From positions 2,046,001 through 2,110,000 of the forward strand of contig JYIP02000006.1 in assembly GCA_001051155.2 (NCBI GenBank): 64,000 nucleotides of DNA. The letters run 5' to 3'. This DNA comes from Chrysoporthe austroafricana. Taxonomy: Eukaryota > Ascomycota > Sordariomycetes > Diaporthales > Cryphonectriaceae. Of the stretch, positions 46,680 through 58,277 are shown piece after piece. The notes under the pieces are model-generated. The model had not been told where the DNA came from. It worked only from the letters and a program-made list of their open reading frames with translations, and ran no database searches. Position 1 is the first letter of the stretch, and every line of letters starts with the position of its first letter. The position numbers and the translations under genes were made by a program.

Positions 46680-46799
46680 ACATGCAACACCGGGTATTCG
46701 CTAATGGTCACCCACTTAACTACTAATCCGGCGGTTAGTGGCTTATTTAGGGGAGAGCAGACGGGATCCCAAGTTAATAAGAAAATCTTGAGCCCTAAT
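46680..46799 (-). pseudogene. Degenerate 5S rRNA gene copy
   Basis: On the minus strand, GGGATCCCGTCTGCTCTCCC, then AATAAGCCACTAACCGCCGG, then ATTAGTAGTTAAGTGGGTGA, CCATTAGCGAATA and GTGTTGCATGT follow the fungal 5S rRNA in order over about 90 nt, including the internal box C promoter region. The 3' end is followed at once by a T-rich tract (TTTTTTTCTTTTT at 46667-46679), as expected for Pol III termination. The first about 30 nt (expected ACATACGACC...) do not match and cannot pair with the 3' end to form helix I. Several differences are C-to-T or G-to-A. It is therefore most likely a 5'-damaged pseudogene; dispersed 5S genes and pseudogenes are known in filamentous ascomycetes. Confidence 0.75.
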
Positions 46800-47320
46800 T
46801 GTGGTGGGAGGCAGCTGAGACCGAGTTACTGCGTTAAGGCGGGTCAGCGTCCGTCAATCAGGGTCTCCCCCACAAGGACCCACGAGGAATACCAGTACGG
46901 CTCCTCGGTTCGTGCCGAATGACAACTCCGGGGCAGGCACTGTGATTGACCCCACCTCGCAACCCTGCTCACTTCGCCCTTGTGCAAGGTTCCAACTCGA
47001 GAGCACATGTCATTTTGTACCTCTACCAACCTCGACTACAATAGTACCTTGACGATTTTCACTACACAACATAATCTAGCTAAGACGATCCAAAGTCACT
47101 TCAGCCTCGCTCGCTGATAGCGTCCTTCCCTTCGCTGTAATCTTTCCTAACCCGCCAATCGAACTCCACTTGCGCGCACAGCGACTTGGAAATCACAGCC
47201 ACACCCGGGAGCCTACATCTGTCCGCCTCGTCCACCGCAGCCCCGACCTTTTCCTCACCAATCCCTCCCTATCCAGAATCCACCAGCAATAGCGCCCTCG
47301 TGGCGATCTCTTTTCCCATA
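46800..47320. promoter_or_regulatory. Upstream region of Med5
   Basis: No gene is recognised. It is presumably the Med5 promoter and 5' UTR. The Med5 frame extends upstream to a TTG at 47186 but has no ATG before 47321. Confidence 0.45.
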
Positions 47321-50300
47321 ATGGGCGACCCCGCCGGGGCCCTCGACCGCCGCCTCCTCAACCCCCAGCAGCGCGCCGAAGAGGCCTACAGCGAGTGGGA
47401 CAGGTTCCTGACACACTCGCTCAAGGTCCGCCTCGACCCGGCTCGCTTCGCCGACTTCGTGCCCATTCACTCGAGCCGCCACCCACTCAGCGCCCTTCCC
47501 GTTGCGGACCTGTTCCTGCGGCCCAACGAGTGGAACAGGAACGCGCTGGACCCGCGCGTGCCGTACTACCTGCAGACGCTGCTGGACCTGCGCCTGGTCG
47601 ACCTGCAGGCGGTGTTGGCCGGGCTGTTGAGGTACAGCTCGGCGCATGCGATCGTGGGCGCTGCGAAGAACGGAGAAGAGGAGGAGACAGCAAAGCAGAA
47701 GGGCATCAAGAACTCGCCGCCTAGCCCCGCCGGACAGGACAAGGGCGACGTGAAGAAGAAGGTGACGCGCTGGCAGAGCAGTTTCGCATCCGACGAAGTC
47801 ATCTTCTACCGCCTACGGCAGGCTGTTGGCAATGGCTCCGCGATACGGAATGGGAAGGATGCGATCGAGGTATGCCTCATGATGGCAAGATGGATGATGC
47901 TCTTCACCGCGGCAAGCGCGGCGCTGCCCGTCGAGCACGATGAGGATGTCATCATGGGCGGGATCGGTAGTGCATATTCTGCAACGAAGAGGACGAGGGA
48001 TCAATTGGAGAATGCAAGGGCGGGATTTGTGATGCTATTGCTGGGTATTTTCGAGAACCCGATTGTTTTGCAGGCTTTGAGCAAGCCTTTTGCGAAGGGT
48101 AAGTTATGCTAGGCCTCTTGCTCTTCCGGTTTCGAACCATGAATCTTGTTGGTATGTCACTGACGCAGCGCTCAAGGCGTTCGAAGAGCACTTTCGAAGA
48201 GTCTCGCAAGCTTTGTCCCGTCCATCATTCAGGGGGTCTCTCAGGAGTCCCAGGGCACAGCCCAGATAGCGTCAAGGCTCGAGATGTTCCGGACGCAGAC
48301 TCTGTCTGGATTTGAGCCGGTCGACAAGAAGAAAGAGGCCGCGAACGCGGAAATAAACGAGTTGTTCGATGAGACGGTTGGGTTGCAAAGCATTGTACTG
48401 CAGCCTTTGGACATCGCTCGATCTCGCGCGGGCTTATATATCTATCTCAACGCAGCTGTAAGTACAGGAATATAACCGCATAGATGTGCCTATAAAATTT
48501 GCTAATAATCTGCAGCTGATCGGGCGGCCTTTATTGGATGACACGTCCATATACAGCTACCTACACAACAGATTTGAGGGCGATATACAGTCCACCGCAA
48601 TCGACCTCATTCTCGCATCCTTTGACGTCCTCGCCAATGCCATCTTCCGCAACGAGGGTCAGAGATCGGCACACCTCCTCCGATCGTACCTCATCAACAA
48701 AGTCCCACTGATCTTAGCCTCGTTTGCAGCGACGGCGGGCCCGATGTACCCATTCAACTCCGAGCTGTGCATTACGAATGCGCTTAGCCGAGTGGACACG
48801 AACACGTTTCCGACGCTTTCTTCGCTCTTCGAGAATGGCGAGAACAACCCCTTCACCGAGTCTGTACGATCTGATTTCGTTACTGCCTGCTGTCTGCACG
48901 GGCTGGTGCCGGAGTCGAGTATAGACAAGCTCCTTGGTGACTATGCCTACCAGACGCTGCCGGCGGATGGCCGGTATGTCAAGGACAAGCTGGTCCAGGA
49001 GTGCGTCCTAGATCATGACCGAATGTTGCGGCTCATCACGGAGCTAGACAAGATGGAGGGCAATGCTGGAGCTGTTTGTCAAACCCTGACAGAGGTAAGA
49101 TAGACGTGCTTCCCATTTTCCATCTAAATGAAATTCAGCATTGGAAAAGCTGCTGATTTGTTACGTCGAAGATGCTTGGCCGGCTTTGCACCAACAAGGA
49201 GACGATGACATTGAAGCAGCTGTGCAGCCAATTGGCCCGCAATCCTCTCAATCTTGACGTGCTGCTACTTTTTGACAAAACTCACACTATCCTTTCTCCT
49301 CTGTGCGAACTACTAGATAATTGGGGTTATGAAGACGACCAAGGGGAGTACCAACCTGTCTACGAAGAATTTGGGTCTGTTCTCCTGCTCCTCTTAGCGT
49401 TTGTCTACCGCTACAACCTGTCCGCCTCGGATTTGGCGCTCAGGTCTTCGGACTCATTTATCGCGAAGCTTCTGGGCAGGGGTCAACTCAGCCGCTCGCT
49501 GGATGAGCTGAGTGAACCAGAGAAGGACAACTTGAATGGATGGATTCATGGCCTTTTCGATACAGATGGAGGCGGTTTAGCCGATGAGTTGCTCTCATCA
49601 TGTCCGCCGCAAAATCTTTACCTCCTTATCCCTACGCTATTCCACAATATCGTCCTAGCATTCAGCACTGGGTACCTTACCGAGGAGAGCCTCAAGACAG
49701 GCATCGAATGTGAGTCCTCGACGGTCTGACTGCATGTTTTCAAGGATTGACCAAATTGCAGACCTCGTGGAACCCTTCTTGCTGCCCTCACTAGTGACAG
49801 CCATCATTTACCTCTCAAACTGTCTCTGGACTGACCGACCAGAGGAGAACAAGGCCATCATCAAGATCCTGCAGCTCATTCTCAGGCCAACCCAGAAGCT
49901 GACCCAGGAATCAAGCGACATGCTCAATTCCGTGCGGAACATTGTCGCCAAGCCTCTAGAGAATGGGCTGAGAAATTATCAGCGCCAGAACCCGAAGAGC
50001 CAGGATGTCGAGCCTCTTCTCCAGGTCCTCAAGGACAACATCGAGCTGTCACGGAGAACAGGTGCAGCGGGCGTTCAGGAGGTCGAAACATGGTCAAGCA
50101 ACAGTAGTGGAGGTCTGACCGCAAACATCAAGCATACAATGCACACCCTCACCGTATGGAGTATGCAGGGGTCCTTGATGCCAGCGTCTTACGCACATCG
50201 ACAGATACTACTTGGCCTAAAGCTTCTTGGTGCAAAGCGGGTCCTCTACGCCATCCTTGAGGAACTCAAATCGCAAACAGACGCAGGTAGCGGCAGTGCC

Positions 50301-50825
50301 TCCTACGGTTACGACGTCGCAGTCGCTTTCGTGTGCGCACCGGATGTGACAAACACAATCGACAGCAACCCGTCACCATCCCTGCTAGACGACGCAGCCG
50401 CCCAAGTCAACCCCGTGTCCCCACAGCGCCGCCTCTCCCTACGCGACGCCCTGAAGTGGGAGGCCGAAGAATGGAAGAAGATCCAGAAGAAGGACCCCGT
50501 GATGGCCGAGATCATCGTGCGGCTCTACCAGAAAGTTGAAAAGCAGATGGCACCCGCCGCGCTGGCCATGCCCTCGCTCGACACCGCCGCTGCAATCGCT
50601 GATGCACTGGTGGTCGACGACGCGGCTGCGGCGGCTGTCATGGCGGATCCGATGTCCTTGGACTCTGCCGCGGTCGCGGGTCTGCCGCTGGATCTGGGTG
50701 CCGGCGCTGGCGATTTGGGCCTCGATGCTGGTTCGAGCTCGGCAGCAGGGCTTGATCTGGTCGGTGGGGATGATTGGGGCCTTGATGGGCTGGATGGGTG
50801 GGATACAAATATGGATCTGACTTAG
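47321..50825 (+). CDS. MED5: Mediator complex subunit 5 (Med5/Nut1), 1079 aa, 5 exons
   Basis: The exons are 47321-48098, 48177-48457, 48516-49094, 49172-49709 and 49762-50825; introns are 52-78 nt and phase-consistent. The acceptor of exon 2 (CAAG at 48176) is the one that keeps the conserved frame KSLASFVPSIIQGVS. The protein starts MGDPAGALDRRLLNPQQRAE. Recognisable Med5 stretches are LIGRPLLDDTSIYSYLHNRF, MLGRLCTNKETMTLKQLCSQ, LLELLDNWGYEDD-like sequence (here CELLDNWGYEDDQGEY), VLLLLLAFVYRYNL and EYLVEPFLLPSLVTAIIYLS, and it ends in a Gly/Asp/Ala-rich tail (DDWGLDGLDGWDTNMDLT). Med5 is an all-helical tail-module subunit of Mediator that links activators to RNA polymerase II in the nucleus. 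The length fits fungal Med5. Confidence 0.93.
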
Positions 50826-52208
50826 AATATCGATCTGAATTTCGCTTGAAGCTTTGCGACAAGATTTGGACGCATCTGGAAAAGCACTTGTCATTTCATG
50901 GAGCCAGGCAAGGGGTTCTGCATCTCAAGTTTTGTGCTTGTGGAAGAGTCGATATTTCGCCAGGCGTTCAGGTATATGTCGTCCTCAGCACTATGGGCGG
51001 ATGCATGCTTCGAGATCAGGCTCCGTACCAATCAGCGATGCCAGAGTCTCGTCGTTTCCTGCTAGGCTTGGGGGCCAGAGGTCGACCGTCTGTCTTCTAA
51101 GCCTTAAGGTATTGGTATCCAGGCCCTTATTGAGCTCTATTGCAGGGACTAGCGAGTGTAGAGTACCTGCAAGGGGAGGTCTCCTGTGTCTGGAGACAAA
51201 AGACAAAGAATATGGCTCGCTCCTTCGCCCTTCCCGCCTGTCTTAGCTTCTCTTTCCTCGAAAAGCCCAGCCCTGCTGTAGGCACCGTGGTCTTTTGGGT
51301 GGAACCACTTCATCGTCGATTTTCCAAACAGGAGATGCTCGTCTATAAATTGATGAGTCTAGCTTGCTGACGTGTTTACTACCCTCTACGCCACTGTCAT
51401 TTGTGTGATACGAAAGCTGAAAATTTACGATACAATCAGCAAAATTACACCATAGGAGAAGCTCCAGTCAACGAGCCTGGAAAAATTGTCTCAGCCGGGT
51501 CCTGGAGAAATCAAGGCGTACTCCATCTGAGGTTTGAAGTGTTTCGAGCTACAGAGAGAGGGGCCAGAACTCAGAAAATGGGTTACATTTTCAAGGGTTG
51601 CATCGTGGGTGCTTCAATTGCCCGATTTTTATCGTATTGATACCCTCCCGCTCCGGAGCATTTGTCCGAGTTATCTGCACCAACCCTTAGAGTCGTGAGC
51701 CTACCGATCACGTCGTGGCTTCCTGCTGTGTTACCCTTATGATTTTCAATTCTCAAAGGATGGTGGGCGAGATCTCGGTACTTAGGACTAATCAACAATC
51801 GAGTTGCTAAGGGCGCTCGCCCTTTCTCTAGATCCCTTTGCTGTGCGCCCTCTTCCAAAGCTTCTCAAATCTCAGAGCCGCAGTTCCTGGTTCATTGACT
51901 TTTCACCTTTCGCTTCCGTCAAAACTCCAATGATCCGATCCAATCGTCGTATGCTATTCTTCAACTGTCCAGACGATGTAAGGCTGCAGGATCATGCCAG
52001 CTCACTGTCGCGCCCTACGCTCAAGACACCGGCTATCGCGGCGGAAAGTCGCTCCAGAGAACGCTTCTGTATCTGACTTCTAAATCTATGGAGCCAACAC
52101 GTCTTCCTCTCTTAGACTGGGGGACGAATTTCTCCAGGCATAACTAAAGAATGATGCATCCACTTCTACCCTACGTGCAATGAACAAGTAGTCTACATCA
52201 GTACACTT
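50826..52208. other. Intergenic region between Med5 and a small convergent gene; nothing else seen
   Basis: Short frames only, none with motifs. It should hold the 3' UTRs of the two convergent neighbours. No RNA gene or repeat was recognised. Confidence 0.45.
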
Positions 52209-52963
52209 TCAATATAAGTAATGAGGCTTTAGGGAACTGACCCTACGACTCCGGTCTCTACGCCTTCGTGTTGGTCTTGACTGGCGTGACTGGGTCTGAC
52301 TCTGGACCTGGGCTGATTGGGAATTTCCTTGACCCCCAGCGAACTATCACAGTCAGTCAAGCTGGCAAAGCCCAGTCAGTGCGTTCGAGCGCCACATACC
52401 TGGACAACATCTTTTAGGCACTGATACTCTGCCTCCTTCATCTTCTGACAAACAGGGCAACCTAGATGACGTCTGATATGGCAGGCTTCTCTCCTTGCCA
52501 CATCCTCGTCTCTCAAGCCGTGTAGGGTTTCTATGGTCCTACAGACTAATAGCTTTGTGTTGTTTCTGTCAGCTACCTCTTCAAATGAATCTTCTGTCGG
52601 ATTTGCACTTTTTGATCTATGGCACTGCTCGTATCTGACCACCTTGCGTTTGTGTGGCCTCGAAGCTTCTAGCGGTTGATCCGGCTCAGCGAGAATTGTA
52701 TTCGACTCAGAGGCTGCGGGCTCTGCATTTCCATGCTGGGAACAGCGATTTATGAAGTTTCGGATCCTCGACACAGAGCCATTGTCCGGCTGTCTACCTA
52801 GAGCTGGGGCGGTAGGTGTCGCTGCATTCGCTGAAGAGGGAACTTGAGCATTGCGTTGCTTGACGAACTCGCAACCGTCATACTCTATCGTCTGCTCTAG
52901 CTTGTAACACATGGTGAAATTCCTTAGCTCACAGAACGCGGTCAATGGACCAAGCTTGTGCAT
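52209..52963 (-). CDS. Small Cys/His-containing hypothetical protein, 232 aa, 2 exons
   Basis: The exons are 52963-52400 and 52343-52209 (56-nt intron, GTATGT...TAG). The ATG at 52963 gives MHKLGPLTAFCELRNFTMCY; a second in-frame ATG at 52912 (MCYKLEQTIEYDGCEF) is an equally good start because many small fungal proteins open with Met-Cys. Toward the end, ACHIRRHLGCPVCQKMKEAE places Cys and His residues as in a small zinc-binding site, but the spacing fits no family I know. Splicing adds a Gln/Ser/Arg-rich tail ending near KPHYLY. The middle is Pro/Ser/Ala-rich. Function unknown; the exon model is supported only by splice phase. Confidence 0.6.
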
Positions 52964-54122
52964 AGTGCTGGATGGTTGGGTTGGGGCCTTCGCATGCTGC
53001 AGACCAACTTGATATGCATCTTTATAGGGCGGAACTTCACACCCACTCGTAAGGTAACACGCAGAGCCTCATTGCCACCACTCTAAATGATATGACGAAA
53101 ATATAGTTTATATCAATGGGTAACATAGGTCTACCGTCTCAGCCTTCCTATGGTCGTTTTACATCCTCACCGACTTCTGCACGTTCGCAGCGCTCTGCGT
53201 AGGTCAGGCTCTGTGGCTGCGATGCCAGGTCTAATCACCAGCATAAAATTCTCTTCAAAGATCCTCATGCATTTTTTTTTTAGGCCGGAGACGCAAGGTA
53301 GCCGCAGGCTCTGCCTCGACCATAAGACCGAACTTTTGAGAGGCAGGAAGCCGGAGTTAGCTACGTTCAAACGCGGATTTCATGTCTGGGAAGGTACAGA
53401 TTGAATTCGGTCTAAGTAGACAAGGAATCTCACGCGGAGGTGAGGCAAAGCCGAACCACAATCGCAGAGTCCTGCCAATGATCTTCAGGATGTGGTGATA
53501 CTGAGCGTCACGTCAGCGACGTGGCGCACCCCTTTCAGCCTAACAAGGCTTCCTTTGGCTACGGGAGACGTGTCCCAGTAGTTCCTCTCAAACTTTGAGC
53601 TAGCACTATGATGACATTCCTCAGGAAGCTAGCACAAGTTTCTTCAGATATATGGTTTGACCTTTAAAAAATTATGATTGAGCCAGGCTCAGGTTTAGGA
53701 CGACCATTGGCCGGATTTACAGACGTTCAGAATGGCTCGCTTACATGCTAGACATTTACTATCCAACATGTTAGTTCTACGCCTGACACTTCTACTATAA
53801 TTACCCCAAGATCTTTATTGACTTTGACGGACTCAATCGTGCTGATTTTGACCAGGCTCTGTAGATATGAGGTCCTAATGACGCCTGGTAGTGTGACTAT
53901 ACAGTGCTGACACATACTCTGTGCTGTAAAGCAGGAATGCCACGTGGAACAAGTGAAAGCTCTGAAGCTCGGTCTTGGTACTGAACAATAAAAAAAAAAT
54001 ACGTGACTTATAATTGTAGAATCGTGACTGCCTTGTAGTCCCAATGCAGTATTTGCGATTCATCGTGAAATGAACTACTAAAGATCCCACCTGTTAAGCA
54101 CGAAGAAGATGTACAGCCTACT
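52964..54122. other. AT-leaning intergenic region; nothing else seen
   Basis: No coding sequence is recognised. A T9 run lies near 53272 and an A9 run near 53990. 53640-54060 is AT-rich. The right part is downstream of the LigB gene. Confidence 0.45.
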
Positions 54123-55294
54123 TCAATCATCCCAGCTCCCAAGCGTAAATTGCGAGTTGCACATGTTAGTCAATTCCCAGTCCTCTGCACCCAGCTCCCC
54201 TTTCATATACTCATCCTCCTTGTCTCCACAAAGCCCGGCCACGAAAATGCTTGAAACGAAATGGTCATCCGTAGCGTGGGCCTCTCTATATTTGGGATGC
54301 TTCATCAGCGCCGTCATCTTTCTTCTCAGCTTCGGCCCGCCGACGCCCTTCGGTCTCGTCCCAACGGGGTTGCTTCCACTTCGCAGTACTGTTCCGTAAG
54401 CTGCATCCTCGATTCGTGTAGTAGAAGAGTTGCCAGCCACGAAGGCATCGATAACCTCCTGCCGGAAGTCCATAGCCCAGGCTTCTGGTGGTGTGGGCTG
54501 AGCGAAGTTGTCCCTGTGGCGCAGCATTGGGGTCCAGACGTTGCGATATAAATTGTGCACAGCACCACCACTCCCAATGAATAGGACCTTGTGGCTGTCC
54601 CAGTCCCTCAGGGGTCGCAGGGCCGCGCCCAAGGCCATATGGAAATGCGGATCGTATCTATGTTGAGATGAGATAATGGTAGTTGGTGGGCATCCCCTTG
54701 GGAACATGCGGACTAGAATGAGATACGTGTCGTGAATCCAGTCAAATGTCTCGTCGGGCTTGGAGGCGATGCCCGCCGCCGAGAGGTGGGACTGGATGAC
54801 AGGTACCATGGCGAGGTCGGGATTCAGCTTGTACTGCTCGTATTTGGAAGGATGAACGTACGCGACTGGGCTTTTCCCGGGACGAGGGTTGGCGGAGATG
54901 AGGACGCCGTTGTAGGTTGTAGCCCAATGTGCGCCCTGGGATGGTCAGTGAGAGCCAATGAATTAGAGCAGAGCGTTTGATCATGGAAGTGATCGAGAAG
55001 AATAAAAGGGAAAAAAGGTGGGAGTTCAGGAACCGCGCAGCTGCTCTTTTCTCGTCATCCTCCCCGTCCCAACGGTTATTCTTTTTTTTTTTCGGTCTGT
55101 CATGAGGAGGCACTGTATGTAGCGACGAAACGCACCATCATTATCACATGCTCCACGCCGTTCTCGAGAGCTTGATTACCCATCTTTTCCCAGTATCGGG
55201 CTGAGGCACTATCCTCACCGAGCATCATCGTTGAGCCATGAGAGAAGAAGTGGACCGGGGCCATCTTGCCCTTCTGATTTTTGCCACCAGCCAT
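54123..55294 (-). CDS. LigB-type extradiol ring-cleavage dioxygenase, 323 aa, 2 exons
   Basis: The exons are 55294-55136 and 54935-54123. The 200-nt intron is long for this window, but the join restores HVIMMGAHWATTYNGVLISA exactly as in the family. The candidate metal and active-site histidines are His19 (FFSHGST), His56 (GAHW), His180 (GSGGAVHNLYRN) and His278 (ATDDHFVSSIFVAGL), the layout of class III extradiol dioxygenases related to plant and fungal DOPA dioxygenases. These are soluble Fe(II) or Zn enzymes that open catechol rings. A start at the second ATG (MAPVHFFSHG, 55264) is also possible because the first ten residues are poorly conserved. It lies 3' of the ALDH-like gene on the same strand, about 420 bp away. 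The substrate is not predictable. Confidence 0.9.
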
Positions 55295-55715
55295 GATTTC
55301 TAAGGACTCGTGCGTCAGCAGATTCACCAATGTATGAAGCAATTCGCATCAATTCAACATCGCTAAATATGATCTTCTCACGGTCAGGCGGATATTGGAA
55401 TCGGCATGTCTCTCCCGTGGCGACACGTCACGATCCCAACAGCCCACCTTACCGCGGGATCCAATATGTATCTGGGATAGCAATAATATAGACAGGTGGG
55501 GCCGAGTTGAGCTGGCTTGGTCAGCTTCGAGCTTAAGGGTACCGATCTCACCCCACAGTCCCGAAGGGTCACAGCGGCGCCAACCTCCACACTTCACACT
55601 TCTCAAGAGTTCTCCACCAACTTGCAGCTACCCCGGATCTTGGACAGTGGGCCTACACGGAAAGTGGAGGGCATGCCTCACTGTGTCAAATTTTTATGTG
55701 AAGGACGCTTCGTTG
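55295..55715. promoter_or_regulatory. Spacer between the ALDH-like gene and the LigB gene
   Basis: A 421-bp stretch expected to hold the LigB promoter. It contains TCACCCCAC at 55548-55556, nine of the ten bases of the SRE-1 word, about 255 bp upstream of the LigB start; significance unproven. Confidence 0.35.
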
Positions 55716-57376
55716 TCACCTAGATCTCGTAACATATGCTAGACCTTTCTTGCCCAGGAAATATGTCGAATAACCCAACACCGGCACGATCAGCGACAGG
55801 TAGATGGCCGCGCCAGTCAACAGTCCCGTCTCGAAAAACCCGACCGCTTTGTTATCTGGTTGTCCTATAGGCTGCAGTGGCTTCAAGGTTGTAGCCCGAA
55901 TGGCAGATGTCGTAGCTTTCCCGCCTTTTCCCTTGCCGCCATTGCATATTAGATCGTTTACCTTTTGGAAGAACGGCGGAGGCAGTTCGACAAACTGCGG
56001 CCGCAGTCTCGAGAACATCTCCCGACTGTACCTGTACAAAAGTTCGGGATCGTGCGCCATCGGTGCTGCGGGTCCCACGAGGATATGCGCAGGAATCTGG
56101 TTGATTAGGGAGATGTGGCAAGGAACAAATTGAGCGAGATACTTGGCTGAGGCAGGTTCGGCGAAGAAGTAGCCTCCTAAGAGTGGATTCCTGGTGTCGG
56201 TGTCAGCGTGCGTCTGGAAATGTAGCAAATCAGACCTGTGATAAGGAGACTCACTCATGCTCGTGATTGAAGATTGCATCAGTGAGACTCGAGCAAGTCG
56301 CTATGATGAGAAACCGGCCGGTGATCTTCATCTTCATGACAGGCGTGTTCCTGTGGCTGTTAGCAAATGGGAGTTGTGTTCAGACATGATATGGGGAGAC
56401 TCACTTGTCCAGGACTTCAACCAGCTTGAAATTGTTCGATCCGAAGCTGGATGCCTCCATTTTGCCCTCTGCAGTCTCAATAGCCCTCATGATCTCGCCT
56501 CCGCCATCGCTTTTGAGCCTAGCCATACCGCTCGCTCCCGCGAAGGACGACGTCGCGTATTGGGAACATGCTTCGAAGAAGTCCTTCTTGACAAACTCGT
56601 TGACTAGTACTAGGTCCGGCGCGTACGGTGAGGAGCCGCCGAAGCTGAACCTCGCTGTGGTAATAGCCTTGGCTGCTGCTTTGACGTCTGCAGTCCTATC
56701 GACAATGGCAACGCATCGGCTACTGTTCGAAGACAGCAATCGAGAGGTAGAGGTTTTCGAAGGCCCGTCGCTCGTTTGGTCGATCAGGATAGCTTCGTTC
56801 AAGATGGACTCGTCTGAGATCGACTTGACGATGCAGAAAGTGTTGACGTCCAATGCTTGGGTGAGGAGGGTCCGCAGCAAGTTGTCTATGTGCAATAGAG
56901 TGTCTGGAAGCTATGAAGATCATCAGCACTCTAACAGCTAGTCAGAAATTCCAGCGAACAGTCAAGCTCACCTCGACAACCACACAGTTTCCTGCCGCCA
57001 CAGCAGCAGCCAGCGGTGTTACAGTCGAGTATAGCCGTGTATGGCTCGTCGGTCTTATGACCACCAGTCCTGCCCCAACTCTCCTTGCCGGATTGTCCTT
57101 CGCGTATACCACACTATACTCCTCCTCAAGGCCTTTCGCGAAGTCCAGGCTTTCATAGAAATGTCTCACTGCCTCCACAGCCAGGCAGTACTCTGCTTCG
57201 ACTTCAGAGGTTGAGAATCCTGAGTCGGATTGAAGGGCCGCGCATATCTGGTCGCCCTCTTCTCTGAGGGTCTTATGGAGAGACTGCAGCTGGTATTGTC
57301 GGAACCTTACATTATCCGCGCGCCCGTCCACGACGGACACCTGGAGGGGCTCTATAGCAGCTGAGGTGGAGGCCAT
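55716..57376 (-). CDS. Aldehyde dehydrogenase-like protein lacking the catalytic Cys, membrane-anchored, 493 aa, 4 exons
   Basis: The exons are 57376-56972, 56910-56405, 56350-56255 and 56190-55716; introns are 54-64 nt. The ALDH fold is evident from GAGLVVIRPTSHTRLYSTVT and the later VAAGNCVVVE (the GNxVVxK region), AIVDRTADVKAAAKAITTAR, and HENPLLGGYFFAEPASAKYL near the C-terminus. At the active-site loop the family's GQxCxAPD is replaced by FSFGGSSPYAPD (about residues 223-234), so the nucleophilic Cys is missing. The ELGG segment with the general base Glu is replaced by SRLLSSNSSR (about 191-200). A hydrophobic segment (about 458-482) near the end resembles the tail anchor of ALDH3-type enzymes. 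It is probably a non-catalytic, membrane-attached relative; its role is unknown. Confidence 0.88.
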
Positions 57377-57831
57377 GGCGGATGAGCTTCTTTCTGACCC
57401 TCAACTTCGAGTCCGCGTGAAACTGTTGAAGTGTCTCCAGGCGTCGCACACCGGACTGTGTTGCTTGTCAGTGGTCCAAGATGAAGGCCGTTCGCAGGCG
57501 TGACGGAGAGTCTCGCCATCACAAAATGTGCCGTCACAATTCCTAGCCGCACGTCAAAGCCGACATCGTACTCGGTGTTAATATGAGCTGGCGAGTGTAA
57601 CCCAATACCTTGCTTGGGATCCGGGGTACTCGGGATGTGGGGGAGGGATGCACCGCCGGCTGTAAGTCCTAAGTCGAGCGGGACAAGGTGGTCCCTAAGT
57701 TCGCTAGCCAGTTTCGAGTGTCGACATCCAAGGTCGCGTCCGCCACAATATCTCGACACCAAGACCGCAGCCGTCTCCTACTCACAGAATCGCGATTGTG
57801 AAAAAAGAAAAGAACCACCGCAACGGTCACA
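57377..57831. promoter_or_regulatory. Divergent promoter between the ALDH-like gene and the small membrane protein gene
   Basis: This 455-bp stretch lies between two ATGs on opposite strands. Overlapping open frames are present on both strands but look like chance. Confidence 0.45.
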
Positions 57832-58277
57832 ATGTCCGTCACAACAACAGACAACCCAGTCTCAACAACGCTTGAGCGTGCTGCCCATTCGTCTCATCTA
57901 CGAGACTACGACATTCACCTCAGCAGCGACGACTCTACACCGGCACCGCCCAATACAGACAACCAGCCTCGGGCATCACAACGACCGTCCTCGAACCCGC
58001 CGCAGTGGAATGGCGAGCACCGCGGAGTGCCTCCCCACAGGCCGGTAAATAGGGACCTGGATTTCAGCCAGCGGCCCTGGGCTGGCAATCCCGTGGGTAG
58101 TGTGTTTGTATTCACAATGTTCACAGGCGTATTTACTGTCTGGGTGAGTTTGCCCGTATCCCAGATGCAGAACTTCGACGAGCTGACACGATACAGAATC
58201 TCAACCGGCTCTGGCGGCATACAGGAGGCAGATTGAACGATAGTATCTTCAGATATGACGTCGGTGGGGAAATTTGA
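57832..58277 (+). CDS. Small single-pass membrane protein, 130 aa, 2 exons
   Basis: The exons are 57832-58143 and 58197-58277 (53-nt intron GTGAGT...CAG). The protein starts MSVTTTDNPVSTTLERAAHS. It has a long Pro/Ser/Asn-rich polar N-terminal half, one hydrophobic segment (GSVFVFTMFTGVFTVW, about residues 89-104), then NLNRLWRHTGGRLND and a short acidic end. No signal peptide is seen, so the hydrophobic helix is probably a membrane anchor with a short basic tail. No family was recognised. An alternative spliced frame on the opposite strand overlaps the second exon (see findings), so the model is only moderately safe. Confidence 0.5.
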
